From DASRIA01 sp038203635 (lineage in GTDB: Bacteria; Actinomycetota; Thermoleophilia; Solirubrobacterales; JBBDJG01), in contig JBBRDT010000032.1 in the NCBI GenBank assembly GCA_038203635.1, forward strand, positions 1 through 35,133: a stretch of DNA of 35,133 bases, in the 5' to 3' direction. Under the pieces are notes generated by a model. It made no database searches. It was not told where the DNA came from and saw only the letters and a list, made by a program, of their open reading frames with translations. The position numbers and the translations under genes were made by a program. The first letter of the stretch is position 1, and each line of letters opens with the position of its first letter. Below are positions 25,196 to 33,164 of the stretch, piece after piece.

Positions 25196-25543
25196 CTACA
25201 TACCCGGCAGGCCGAGGCCGCCGAGGTCGAGCCCGCCGGTGAGGCCGCCGAGCTTTCGGTTGGCGAGCTCCTGGGCGGAGCGAACGGCCTCGTTGACGGC
25301 CGCCAGGACCATGTCCTGGAGCATCTCGATGTCCTCGGGCGCGACCTCGCCCTCGCCCCCGAGCGCGTCGGGGCTGATGACGATCTCCTTCACCTCGAGA
25401 TCGCCAGAGACCTTCACCGTCACCATCCCGCCGCCGGCGGAGGCTTCGACGACCTCGTCCTTGAGCTGCTCCTGGGCCTTCACCATCTCGGCCTGCATCT
25501 GCTGGACCTGCTTGAGCATCTTGTTCATGTTGGGCTGGGGCAT
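25196..25543 (-). CDS. ybaB: YbaB/EbfC-family nucleoid-associated protein
   Basis: A 115-residue protein matching the YbaB/EbfC family: a Met/Gln-rich N-terminal helix (MNKMLKQVQQMQAEMVKAQE), then a central VTVKVSGDLEVKEIVISPDAL, and a C-terminal helix. The protein forms dimers that bind DNA. ATG 25543 is used because GAGGGAAC lies at the correct distance; the frame extends upstream to 25609 without similarity. The Gly/Leu-rich tail (about 100-115) is normal. It sits between dnaX (16 bases) and recR (no gap) in the conserved cluster. Confidence 0.93.
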   Translation of the reverse strand: MPQPNMNKMLKQVQQMQAEMVKAQEQLKDEVVEASAGGGMVTVKVSGDLEVKEIVISPDALGGEGEVAPEDIEMLQDMVLAAVNEAVRSAQELANRKLGGLTGGLDLGGLGLPGM

Positions 25544-25559
25544 CTTGGTTCCCTCGTAT

Positions 25560-27191
25560 CTAGTCCTCTGGGGTGTCTGGTGTGCCGGAGTGCTCCAGGT
25601 CCTCGGCATCGAACGTGCTCTTGAAGCGCTCGAACACCTCGTCCTCGGTCAGCCTGGGGGCGGCCGCGGCGGCCTGCTCGTCCTCACTCAGCTCGATGCG
25701 AACTCCGTAAGAGCGGCCCGCGGCGAGCTGAAGCGCGCGACCGAGTCGCTCCCCGTTTGCGCGGTCCTCGATCTTGCGCTTGCTGAACGAGGCGGACGCC
25801 GGATACGACAGCACGAGCACGTCGCCCTCGAGGGCGACAGGGCGAGCATCCGCGAGGAGCGCAGCCAGCATCTCGCCGCCCTCCCCCTCACCCACCCGCT
25901 CCAGCACGGCGGGCCAGAGCGTCAGGAGCTCGGTGGGATGCGGAGGTGTGGGCGCCCGGGCAGGCTCCGCCGGCGCTGCGGCCGGCCGGGTGGGCGCCCG
26001 TGTCACGCGTGGCTCATCGGGCGGCGCCCCGGATCCGCCCTGCTCGAGGCGCTCGATCCGCGTCAAGAGGGCCTCGATCGACGCGTCGGCGCTCGGCCGC
26101 GCGGCCTTCAGCAGCGCGACCTCGAGCTGCGTGCGGGGGTCGGACCCCTCCTTGACCTGTGCGATCGCGTCGGCAAGCAGGTCGATGCTGCGCACGGCGT
26201 CGGCCTGCGGCAGGTCCCTTGCCTGGGCCTCGAGGCGAGGCACCTGGTCCGCGGTCACGCTGAACGAGTCCGGCGGCTCGCCCAGCGTCTGCACCACGAT
26301 CAGATGTCGCAGATGCGCCGTCAGGTCGCGCATGAACTGGACCGGGTCGCGCCCGGACTCGCTCAGCTCCTGCACACGGCGCAGCGCACCGGCGGGGTCG
26401 CGGGCGATCACGGCATCCGTCGCGGAGAAGATGAGGTCCGCGTCGGCCACGTCGAGCAGCTCCAGGACCTCGTCAAACGAGACCTGCTTGCCGCCGTAGG
26501 TGACGAGCTGGTCGAGGGTCCCGATTGCATCGCGGAAGCTGCCGCCCGCCGACCGCGCGATCATCGCGAGCGCGCGCCCGTCGGCGTCGATGCCCTCGGC
26601 ATCGGCGATCCGTTGCAGGACCGTCGTGATCTGCTCCAGCGAAGGGCGCTGGAAGTCGAACCGGTGACAGCGATCGACGATCGTCGCCAGCACCTTGTGG
26701 GCCTCGGTCGTGGCGAGCACGAAGATCGTGTTGGGGGGCGGCTCCTCGAGTGTCTTCAGGAACGCGTTCCAGGCCTGCGATGACAGCATGTGCGCCTCGT
26801 CGAGGATGTAGACCTTCCACGAGCCCTGGCCCGCGGGGGCGAACCCGACCTTCTCGCGCAGGTCGCGGATGTCATCGACCGAGTTGTTCGACGCCGCGTC
26901 CATCTCGATCACGTCGAGCGAGGTCGAGTTGGTGATTGCCGTGCACGACTCGCACTCGCCGCACGGCTCGAGAGTGGGGCCGTTCACGCAGTTGAGCGAG
27001 CGCGCAAGGATCTTGGCGACCGACGTCTTGCCCGTGCCGCGCGCGCCGACGAACAGGTAGGCGTGATGGATATTGCCGCTGGAGACGGCATTGCTCATCG
27101 TGCGCACGATCGGAGCCTGGCCGACGACGTCGGCGAAAGTCCGCGGGCGGTGTCTTCTATAGAGGCTGGTCATCGGGCGGCGGGATCTCAT
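25560..27191 (-). CDS. dnaX: DNA polymerase III subunit gamma/tau
   Basis: A 543-residue clamp-loader ATPase subunit. It has Walker A GARGTGKTS (49-57), zinc-binding cysteines C68, C77, C80 and C83 (CGECESC), Walker B ILDEAH (129-134), and SFRDAIGTLDQL in the sensor region. A Pro/Ala-rich linker (about 385-435) leads to a C-terminal tau-type domain of about 110 residues. I see no A-rich slippery sequence for a shorter gamma form. ATG 27191 has AGGCTAGG close upstream; ATG 27173 begins the conserved MTSLYRRHRP. It heads the cluster dnaX-ybaB-recR-lysC-asd and diverges from a membrane protein gene. Confidence 0.95.
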   Translation of the reverse strand: MRSRRPMTSLYRRHRPRTFADVVGQAPIVRTMSNAVSSGNIHHAYLFVGARGTGKTSVAKILARSLNCVNGPTLEPCGECESCTAITNSTSLDVIEMDAASNNSVDDIRDLREKVGFAPAGQGSWKVYILDEAHMLSSQAWNAFLKTLEEPPPNTIFVLATTEAHKVLATIVDRCHRFDFQRPSLEQITTVLQRIADAEGIDADGRALAMIARSAGGSFRDAIGTLDQLVTYGGKQVSFDEVLELLDVADADLIFSATDAVIARDPAGALRRVQELSESGRDPVQFMRDLTAHLRHLIVVQTLGEPPDSFSVTADQVPRLEAQARDLPQADAVRSIDLLADAIAQVKEGSDPRTQLEVALLKAARPSADASIEALLTRIERLEQGGSGAPPDEPRVTRAPTRPAAAPAEPARAPTPPHPTELLTLWPAVLERVGEGEGGEMLAALLADARPVALEGDVLVLSYPASASFSKRKIEDRANGERLGRALQLAAGRSYGVRIELSEDEQAAAAAPRLTEDEVFERFKSTFDAEDLEHSGTPDTPED

Positions 27192-27246
27192 CCTAGCCTG
27201 CCGGTCCAGCGGCTCTGGGTACTACCCGATATATCGTCCGCGCTGC

Positions 27247-28680
27247 GTGCGCGCCTTTCTCCGCCTCCCATCCGGGCTGCAACACGCGGCCGCCGCGGCG
27301 GCGATCGGCGGGCTCACGTGGCTGATCTTCAGCCGCGGGTTCCTCAACTACGACACCCTCTACTCGCTGATCTGGGGGCGCGACGTGGTTCACGGCTGGA
27401 CGCCCGGCTACGAGCACACGCTCGCACCCACCCCACATCCGCTCGCCGAGGCGGTGGGCATGGCCGCCTCGCTGCTGGGCACGGACGGCGGCTACACCGC
27501 GATGCTGGCGCTGGCGATGCTCGCGTTCGGGGCGTTCGTGTGGGGTGTGTTCCTCCTCGGGAGGGAAACCTTCGGCCTCGCGGCCGGTGTGCTGGCCGCG
27601 ATCGTGGTCGCCACGCGCGACCCGTTCCTGTCGCAGGCCGCGCGCGGCTACGTCGACATCCCGTTCCTGGCCCTCGTGGTCGCGGCCGCGGTGCTCGAGG
27701 TCCGGCGGCCGCGCCGCGGGCTGCCGGTGCTCGTGCTGCTCGGGTTGGCCGGGCTCCTGCGCCCGGAGGCGTGGCTGCTCGGAGGGGCCTACTGGCTCTA
27801 CGTGGCGCGTGGAATGGAGGGGCGGCGGGCGGCGGTCCTTGCCGCCGTGGCGGTTGCGCCGCCGCTGCTGTGGGCGCTCAGCGACCTGGCCGTCACAGGC
27901 GACCCGTTTCACTCGCTCACCTTCACCCGGGACACGGCGGAGACCTTGGGGCGCCCGCAGGGAGTCGAGAACGTGCCCGAGATCTTGCCCAGGCGACTCG
28001 GGGAGATCCTGCGCTGGGTGCCGCTCGTAGGCGGCACGGCCGGGTTCTTCCTCGCGCTGCGCTTTGCACGCGACCGCGCGCTGGTGCCCGCGGCGCTGGC
28101 CCTGTTGGGCGGCCTGGCCTTCGTCGCGATCGGGGTCGCGGGACTCTCGCTGCTGGGGCGCTACCTGTTCCTGCCGGCCGCGATGCTGGCCGTCTTCTTC
28201 GGCTACGCGGCGTTCGGCTGGCGCGAGATTCCGCATGACCGCGCCCGCAGCCTGTGGATCGGCGGCGCGACCGTGCTGCTGATCGCGTTCGTCGGCTCGA
28301 CCATCTCCCACCAGACCGACCGCCTCGACCGCCTGCGCGATGGGATCCAGCTGCGCGGCGAGATCCAGGACGATTTGCGAGATCTCACCCGTGACGACGT
28401 GGCCGAGCCGCTGCTGGAGCGCTGCGGGCCCGTCTACGTCCCGAACCACCGCCCCGTGCCGGTCCTCGCCTGGTATCTCGACCGGGACGTCGAGGACTTC
28501 GTCTCGGCGCAGCTCGAGCGGCCCGTCCGCGGTCTCTACGTGGCGCCCGCGAACAGCGAGGTCGAGGAGAAGTTCGTCCTCGACCCGCGCGACCCGAAAC
28601 GACTCGAGGCAGCGGTGCCGGCGGGGTTCCGATCCGTCGGCGGCAACGAGTCGTGGGTGCTCTACGAACGGGGCTGCTAG
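27247..28680 (+). CDS. Polytopic membrane protein, GT-C glycosyltransferase-like
   Basis: A 477-residue protein with about nine to ten membrane segments in the first 330 residues and a soluble C-terminal domain of about 130 residues. The segment between the first two helices carries NYDTLYSLIWGRDVV, an acidic loop of the kind expected for GT-C glycosyltransferases that use lipid-linked sugars (mannosyltransferase/ArnT-like). A Gly-Arg-rich loop, LGRETFGLAAGVL, and ARGYVDIPFLAL follow. The family placement is by layout, not by a diagnostic motif. The start is GTG 27247. It diverges from dnaX and converges with the SRP RNA gene 18 bases beyond its stop. Confidence 0.6.
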   Translation: MRAFLRLPSGLQHAAAAAAIGGLTWLIFSRGFLNYDTLYSLIWGRDVVHGWTPGYEHTLAPTPHPLAEAVGMAASLLGTDGGYTAMLALAMLAFGAFVWGVFLLGRETFGLAAGVLAAIVVATRDPFLSQAARGYVDIPFLALVVAAAVLEVRRPRRGLPVLVLLGLAGLLRPEAWLLGGAYWLYVARGMEGRRAAVLAAVAVAPPLLWALSDLAVTGDPFHSLTFTRDTAETLGRPQGVENVPEILPRRLGEILRWVPLVGGTAGFFLALRFARDRALVPAALALLGGLAFVAIGVAGLSLLGRYLFLPAAMLAVFFGYAAFGWREIPHDRARSLWIGGATVLLIAFVGSTISHQTDRLDRLRDGIQLRGEIQDDLRDLTRDDVAEPLLERCGPVYVPNHRPVPVLAWYLDRDVEDFVSAQLERPVRGLYVAPANSEVEEKFVLDPRDPKRLEAAVPAGFRSVGGNESWVLYERGC

Positions 28681-28698
28681 TGCGTCGACAAAGGCAAT

Positions 28699-28970
28699 GG
28701 ACCGTGCACCCGTCGTCGAGCACGGGCCCCCAGGCGTGTCAGCCGCGTTGCTGCTCCAGCCAGGCTGTTCCGCGGCGCATAGAGAAGACCGCTTAAGGCT
28801 GCTTCCTTCCGGATCTGACCTGGTTCACGGGACTCCATCGCGCGGGACCTGGCCATCAACGCTTCGCGCGGCGTACTGGCCCTGAAGGTCGAACCCTCGG
28901 ACGGGGATTCAGCCCCGCTAGAGCGGATTGCGGGTACAGGGCACCGCTAGCGCCCCGCCTAGCACGGTCC
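28699..28970 (-). ncRNA. ffs: Signal recognition particle RNA, large type with Alu domain
   Basis: The 272-base RNA is closed by a nine-pair terminal helix, GGACCGUGC (5' end at 28970) with GCACGGUCC (3' end at 28699). The 5' part contains the Alu-domain sequences GCGGUGCCCUGUACC and GCAAUCCGCUCUAGC, as in the Bacillus 6S-like scRNA. The distal part has the conserved SRP S domain: GUGAACCAGGUCAG, then CCGGAAGGAAGCAGCC, the Ffh-binding site, with flanking GGCCAGG/CCUGGCU pairing at about 28758-28854. It guides membrane-protein targeting with Ffh. A -10-like TACAGT lies just upstream. Bacterial SRP RNA genes are often near dnaX, as here. Most non-Firmicute bacteria have the roughly 100-base form, so the long form is notable. 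Confidence 0.93.
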
Positions 28971-28977
28971 GGTTGGA

Positions 28978-28983
28978 ACTGTA
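28978..28983 (-). promoter_or_regulatory. Candidate -10 box for the SRP RNA
   Basis: TACAGT on the minus strand ends eight bases before the SRP RNA 5' end, matching the TAnnnT pattern of a sigma-70-type -10 element at the right distance. No good -35 is seen 16-18 bases further upstream, where the sequence is a GC-rich inverted repeat. Confidence 0.4.
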
Positions 28984-28998
28984 GCGCCCTGGCCTCCC

Positions 28999-29058
28999 CC
29001 GGGTGTGCCCGTGCGGCGGCGCTGAAACCGTTTTTAGCCTTCGCACGGGCACACCCGG
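28999..29058. repeat. Perfect 17-bp inverted repeat with 26-base loop
   Basis: CCGGGTGTGCCCGTGCG at 28999-29015 is exactly complementary to 29042-29058. Outer GGCCT/AGGCC bases can extend it with a few mismatches. The loop is 26 bases and is A/T-richer (GAAACCGTTTTTAG). It lies directly upstream of the SRP RNA and downstream of the membrane-protein remnant at 29086. No T-run follows either arm, so a standard terminator is not clear. It may be a bidirectional stop, a dispersed chromosomal repeat or a small mobile repeat. Confidence 0.8.
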
Positions 29059-29085
29059 CGCAGGCCTTGTCTCACTGCTCCGCCT

Positions 29086-29247
29086 TTAAAGGGAAGATGC
29101 TCGGATGCTTCGCAATGCTCGTTGGAAGATGTGGAAGGAGATTGTGTAGATCACCAATGCGTTTACTACGTGGAAGGCGGCTACGTAGCCGTCGTTGGCG
29201 TCGGCGAGCATGAATTGGACCGTTGCCAGCCGGTTGCCGGAGCCCAT
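29086..29247 (-). pseudogene. C-terminal remnant of a small membrane protein
   Basis: The minus strand from ATG 29247 to TAA 29086 reads 53 residues with a clear amphipathic/hydrophobic helix: FMLADANDGYVAAFHVVNAL and then VIYTISFHIFQRALR. The reading looks like the tail of a membrane protein, but nothing upstream continues it: the frame closes at a TGA just before 29282, where the oxidase gene starts on the other strand. It has no ribosome site of its own. Codon use is less GC-rich than the neighbours. It is probably a decayed gene; a genuine small protein is less likely. The remaining space from 28971 to 29281 holds only the -10 box and the inverted repeat. Confidence 0.35.
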
Positions 29248-29281
29248 GGGCGCGGTTAGGGTCTCTTGGAGGACATAAGGG

Positions 29282-31927
29282 TTGAAACCGCTTCAATGGC
29301 AAGCATGCCTGGCGGCGCTGGGCGTTGCCGGTGCGCTGGCGCTCCCACCGGCTCTCGCCGGCAGCGGTGAAACGCCCACCCGCGCCCCGCACGGGGGCGC
29401 CGCGAAGACGCCTGCAGCGGAGCGGGCGCTGCGCGCCTACGAGGAGCAGGTGCTCGGCCCCGTCCACGCGGCCGAGCACGCTGCAATGCGAGCACGGGCG
29501 CGGCTGTCGCCGGACGCGGTGCAGGCCGCCGCGAATGACGTGCCGGCGGCCACCCCCATCGCTGCGACCCCTGCCGACGTCGGGCAATGGCAGCCCAAGT
29601 TCTCCATCCCGGGCGTGGCAGTCCATGCCGTGATGCTCCACACCGGGAAGGTCCTCTACTTCACCGGCACCGCGTCGGGCCGTGCATTCCTGCTCGACCC
29701 GGTCACCCATGCCACGAAGGCGGTGTACCCGCCGAAGATCCCGGGTGGCGAGGACGAGCCGGCCAACATCTTCTGCGCCGGTCAGTCGTTCCTCGACGAC
29801 GGCAGGGTGCTGGTCATGGGCGGCACCGTGGGACGCCGCGAGGGCCTCAAGACGATCTTCATCTTCGACCCCATCACCGAGAAGTGGCGACAGGGGGCGG
29901 ACATGCGCCACGGACGCTGGTATCCGACCCAGGTGTTGCTCGCCGATGGACGCACCGTGGTCATCGACGGCCTCGATGAGCGCGGCGAGCCGCACGTCAA
30001 CAATCAGATCGAGAGCTACACGACCAACCTCGACTTCGTCACGCTGCTGAGTGTCAGGGGAGAGGCCGATCACCCACCGACGGGCGGTCTCTACCCGCAC
30101 ACGTTCCAGATGCCGAGCGGCCGTGTGCTGGTCGCAGGGCCGGAGCCGAGCGACAGCTGGTTCTTCAGGCTCAGCAAGATCGGGGCCCTGTCCTGGGAGG
30201 ACGCGCCCAACCCGACCCGGCACACGTTCGGCAGCGGCGTCCTGCTCCCCGGCACCCCGCAGGGCTCGACGCGCGTCGCCCTGATCGGCGGAGTGGACGA
30301 CCGGGGCGCCCTCCCCGACACCGGTAGCTCCACCCCGGTGCCTCGTGTCGAGGTCTTCGACGAGGCCAACCCGGCAGCCGGATGGACGCCCGCGCCACCG
30401 CTCAACCATGGTCGCGCGCACCACAACACCGTGCAGCTCCCTGACGGGTCGATGGTGACCGTCGGCGGCGGCTACGGAATCCTCAATGGGAATAGGCGGG
30501 CCGGTGACCCCGCGGTGCACCGCAACATCGAGGTGTACGACCCGGCCACGGGGCAATGGACCCTGGGGCCCGCGCAGGACGAGCTGCGCACCTACCACTC
30601 CACCGCGCTGCTCTTGCCGGACGCGAGGGTGATGTCCGCGGGCGACGACGGCTACGGCGGCAGCTCCAACGACACGGCGGAGATCTACGAGCCGCCATAC
30701 CTGTTCCGCGGCGCGCGGCCACAGATCTCCTCCGCCCCGGCCGAGATCACCTATGGGCAGACGTTCACCATCGACACGTCGACGGACGCCACCAAGGCCG
30801 TGCTGGTGGCGCCGGCGGCGGTCACGCACGCAAACGATATGAGCCAGCGCGTCGTCCCGCTCACCTCCACCGTGGGACCGGCGGGGAGAATGACGATCAC
30901 CGCACCAGGCGCGCCCGCGCTCGCACCGCCGACCTACTACATGCTCTTCGTCCTGAACGCGAACGGCGTGCCGTCGGTCGCGAAGTTCCTGCGCCTGAAG
31001 TTCGGTTCGCCGCCCGGCCCGCCGGCCACGGTGATCTCGTCGGGCCCGCCGTCCGAGACGCAGGCCACCTCCGCCAGGTTCGAGTTTCATACCGACGACC
31101 AGGGCGCTACGTTCCGGTGCCGCCTCGACGGCGGGGCGGCGGAGTGGTGCGCATCTCCCTGGGACTACTCCGGGCTGACTGCGGGACCGCACTCCTTCGA
31201 GGTGACCGCGATCGACACGAGGGGCACGGCCGACCCGACTCCCGCAACGCGATCCTGGACGGTGAACCCGGCGTTGCCGGACACCACTGCGCCCGAGACG
31301 TCGTATGCATACGGTCCCGTGTCCACGAGCGCAACGACGGCGCGGTTCGAGTTCGTGTCGAGCGAGGACGGCTCCAGCTTTGCCTGCCGGCTCGACTCCG
31401 GCACGTCGGGGGCCTGCGTCTCCCCATCCAACTACTCGGGACTTTCGCCCGGTGCCCACACGTTCACGGTGCGCGCAACGGACCCGGCGGGCAACGCCGA
31501 CCCGACCCCGGCCGTCTGGAACTGGACCGTGCTCGACGCTCCCTCCATGGCATCCGACCTGTCGGCCACGCCCGGGGCGACAATGCTGGTCGACTCAAGC
31601 CCACCGCTCCTGAGGACGGTCGTCAAGCGGCGAAAGAGCCGCGTCGTCGTGGAGGTGACTTGTCTGAACGAGGCCTGCACCGCCACCGCCGGTGGACGGA
31701 TCGTCGTGCCCGGAGCAGCGCGCGCGTACAAGCTGCGTCCCGCGTCGGCGCAGATCGCGAAGGGCGCCAAGGCGAAGCTCCAGCTGCGCTTTTCGAAAGC
31801 GGCATCGCGAAGGGTGAGGCGCGCACTCAGGAGACGCCGGCAGGTGAGAGCCAGGGTGGTCCTGACCGCGAAGGACTTCGCCGGCAACACCGCCACCTCG
31901 CGCCGCCGCCTCAGACTGAGCGGTTGA
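29282..31927 (+). CDS. Secreted copper-radical oxidase (galactose/glyoxal oxidase-like)
   Basis: An 881-residue exported protein: signal peptide (about 1-27), an Ala-rich spacer, a seven-bladed Kelch-type propeller (about 100-475), a galactose-oxidase-like Ig domain (DUF1929, about 478-580), two Ig-like repeats of about 90 residues (each with FEF, C-R-LD and YSGL...G.H.F.V motifs) and a basic C-terminal domain. All copper and radical ligands are seen: C165 (NIFCAG), Y214 (RWYPTQ), Y438-H439 (TYHS) and H516 (VTHANDMSQR). It should oxidise a primary alcohol or aldehyde outside the cell, making hydrogen peroxide. The start is TTG 29282 with GGAGG nine bases upstream, a strong site. The next gene starts two bases after its stop. 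Confidence 0.88.
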   Translation: MKPLQWQACLAALGVAGALALPPALAGSGETPTRAPHGGAAKTPAAERALRAYEEQVLGPVHAAEHAAMRARARLSPDAVQAAANDVPAATPIAATPADVGQWQPKFSIPGVAVHAVMLHTGKVLYFTGTASGRAFLLDPVTHATKAVYPPKIPGGEDEPANIFCAGQSFLDDGRVLVMGGTVGRREGLKTIFIFDPITEKWRQGADMRHGRWYPTQVLLADGRTVVIDGLDERGEPHVNNQIESYTTNLDFVTLLSVRGEADHPPTGGLYPHTFQMPSGRVLVAGPEPSDSWFFRLSKIGALSWEDAPNPTRHTFGSGVLLPGTPQGSTRVALIGGVDDRGALPDTGSSTPVPRVEVFDEANPAAGWTPAPPLNHGRAHHNTVQLPDGSMVTVGGGYGILNGNRRAGDPAVHRNIEVYDPATGQWTLGPAQDELRTYHSTALLLPDARVMSAGDDGYGGSSNDTAEIYEPPYLFRGARPQISSAPAEITYGQTFTIDTSTDATKAVLVAPAAVTHANDMSQRVVPLTSTVGPAGRMTITAPGAPALAPPTYYMLFVLNANGVPSVAKFLRLKFGSPPGPPATVISSGPPSETQATSARFEFHTDDQGATFRCRLDGGAAEWCASPWDYSGLTAGPHSFEVTAIDTRGTADPTPATRSWTVNPALPDTTAPETSYAYGPVSTSATTARFEFVSSEDGSSFACRLDSGTSGACVSPSNYSGLSPGAHTFTVRATDPAGNADPTPAVWNWTVLDAPSMASDLSATPGATMLVDSSPPLLRTVVKRRKSRVVVEVTCLNEACTATAGGRIVVPGAARAYKLRPASAQIAKGAKAKLQLRFSKAASRRVRRALRRRRQVRARVVLTAKDFAGNTATSRRRLRLSG

Positions 31928-31929
31928 GC

Positions 31930-33102
31930 ATGGAGGCCAAGGTGCGCGACGCGATGTCCGGCGAGCACGTTTCGGTCGACGCGGATCATCTCCTGGCCGA
32001 TGCGGTGGAGGTGATGAAGCGCAGCGGCATCCGCTCGATGCCGGTTGTGGGGACCGGCGGGGCGTTCGCGGGTCTGCTCGTGTGGAGGGATGCCGATGAG
32101 GCGCTCCGCCGAGGTGCGAATGGCCGGCTGACCGTTGTAGACGTGTGCAGGAGGGGCCTCTCGGTTGGCCTCGATGAATCCCTTCAGGCAGCGCAAGCGC
32201 TGCTGGACGCCGAACGGGTGGGACGGGTCCCGGTCGTCGAAGGGAGCAAGCCTGTGGGCGTCATCAGCAGAAGCGACATCCGGTATTTCCTCGAGGGCCA
32301 AAGCGCGCGAGCGGCCTTCGTAGAGCTGCGCCCCCCGGACGAGCTGGTCCACCGGTACGAAGACTCGGCCGACATCTTCTTCGAGACCGGGAGAAGCGGC
32401 GTCGCCACACTGAGGCACCTCGGGCTCGAGCCTCATCATCACATCCTCGATCCCGGTTGCGGCGCCGGGCGGCTGGCCATCGCCCTCACGCGGTACCTGA
32501 CGCCGGACGGAGGGTACGAAGGGTTCGACCTGTTCCGTGACTGCATCGAGTGGTGTGCCGAGACGATCACCCCGCGCTACCCGAACTTCGGGTTCACGCA
32601 CGCCGACATCTTCTACAAGCTGCACAACGACTCCGGCAAGGTCCTCGCCAAGGACTACACGTTCCCCTACGACGACGAGCAGTTCGACTTCGTCGTCCTC
32701 ATCTCCGTCTTCACGCACATCCGGTCGGATGGGTTTGAGCAATACCTGTCCGAGATCGCGAGAGTGCTGAAGAGCGGAGGCCGGGTCTACGCCTCCTTCT
32801 TCCTCTTGAACGACGCCACATTCGAGGTGATCGAGGCGGCGCAGAACCCCAAGCAGCCGCTGCATGACTTCGGCCGCTACCGCGTGGCGAGCAAGGACTT
32901 CCCCGAGAACACGGTGGCGTATCAGGAGGACTATGTACGTGGGCTCTACGAGCGGCTCGGGTTCGAGATCACGGGGGTCACCCGGGGCACGTGGGCGTCC
33001 CAGGAGCACCCCGGCTTGGGGATCCAGGATGCGGTCCTTGCCACGAAGGGCGGGCGCGCCGAGACAGACCCCGCCCTACAATCTGCGCTCCCGGGCGCGT
33101 AG
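31930..33102 (+). CDS. CBS-pair protein fused to SAM-dependent methyltransferase
   Basis: The 390-residue protein begins with two CBS domains (about 4-58 and 66-121; VRDAMSGEHVSVDADHLLAD and then RVPVVEGSKPVGVISRSDI). These usually sense adenine nucleotides or SAM. A class I methyltransferase follows (about 140-375), with motif I ILDPGCGAGRLA (172-183), GFDLFRDC, FDFVVLISVFTHI and LKSGGRVYASFF. The substrate is unknown. The two halves lie in one uninterrupted frame, so the fusion is real unless there is a base error. ATG 31930 is two bases after the oxidase stop, without its own ribosome site, suggesting coupling. The stop TAG falls inside the tRNA-Val gene, and the tRNA -10 box lies in its last codons. 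Confidence 0.82.
   Translation: MEAKVRDAMSGEHVSVDADHLLADAVEVMKRSGIRSMPVVGTGGAFAGLLVWRDADEALRRGANGRLTVVDVCRRGLSVGLDESLQAAQALLDAERVGRVPVVEGSKPVGVISRSDIRYFLEGQSARAAFVELRPPDELVHRYEDSADIFFETGRSGVATLRHLGLEPHHHILDPGCGAGRLAIALTRYLTPDGGYEGFDLFRDCIEWCAETITPRYPNFGFTHADIFYKLHNDSGKVLAKDYTFPYDDEQFDFVVLISVFTHIRSDGFEQYLSEIARVLKSGGRVYASFFLLNDATFEVIEAAQNPKQPLHDFGRYRVASKDFPENTVAYQEDYVRGLYERLGFEITGVTRGTWASQEHPGLGIQDAVLATKGGRAETDPALQSALPGA
33077..33082 (+). promoter_or_regulatory. -10 box for tRNA-Val
   Basis: TACAAT lies ten bases before the mature 5' end of tRNA-Val, an almost ideal -10 element. It is inside the last codons of the CBS-methyltransferase gene. No clear -35 was found at the standard distance, so the tRNA may be read partly from upstream. 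Confidence 0.5.
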
Positions 33103-33164
33103 CTCAGCGGGAGAGCGCTCGCTTCACACGCGAGAGGTCGCTGGTTCGATCCCAGCCGCGCCCA
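33093..33164 (+). tRNA. tRNA-Val(CAC)
   Basis: A complete 72-base cloverleaf. Acceptor stem GGGCGCG pairs with CGCGCCC plus discriminator A. The D-arm is GCTCAGCGGGAGAGC, the anticodon stem CTCGC/GCGAG carries loop TTCACAC (anticodon CAC, valine), and the T-arm contains GGTTCGATCCC. CCA is not encoded. The first ten bases overlap the end of the upstream methyltransferase gene. No second copy of its 3' end is seen in the window, so there is no evidence for an integrated island at this site here. Confidence 0.97.

Noticed and set aside
23068..26783. Long plus-strand frames opposite asd, lysC, recR, ybaB and dnaX
   Set aside because: Shadows of five securely identified minus-strand genes.
25560..27191. 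Programmed frameshift in dnaX giving a gamma form
   Set aside because: No A-rich slippery heptamer with a following hairpin was found.
28880..28900. A tRNA-like T-arm (GAGGGTTCGACC) on the minus strand
   Set aside because: The stems do not pair as a tRNA, and the sequence is explained by the Alu region of the SRP RNA.
29072..31459. A 795-codon open frame antisense to the copper-radical oxidase
   Set aside because: Its translation is Arg/Gly/Val-rich with no domain, and the opposite strand encodes a protein with all catalytic motifs; open antisense frames are expected at this GC content.
30556..31929. An upstream extension of the CBS-methyltransferase frame inside the oxidase gene
   Set aside because: The extension has no similarity and overlaps a well-supported gene; the CBS domain begins right at ATG 31930.
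33093..33164. tRNA-Val as an integration site of an island
   Set aside because: No direct repeat of its 3' end and no integrase gene were seen in the window.
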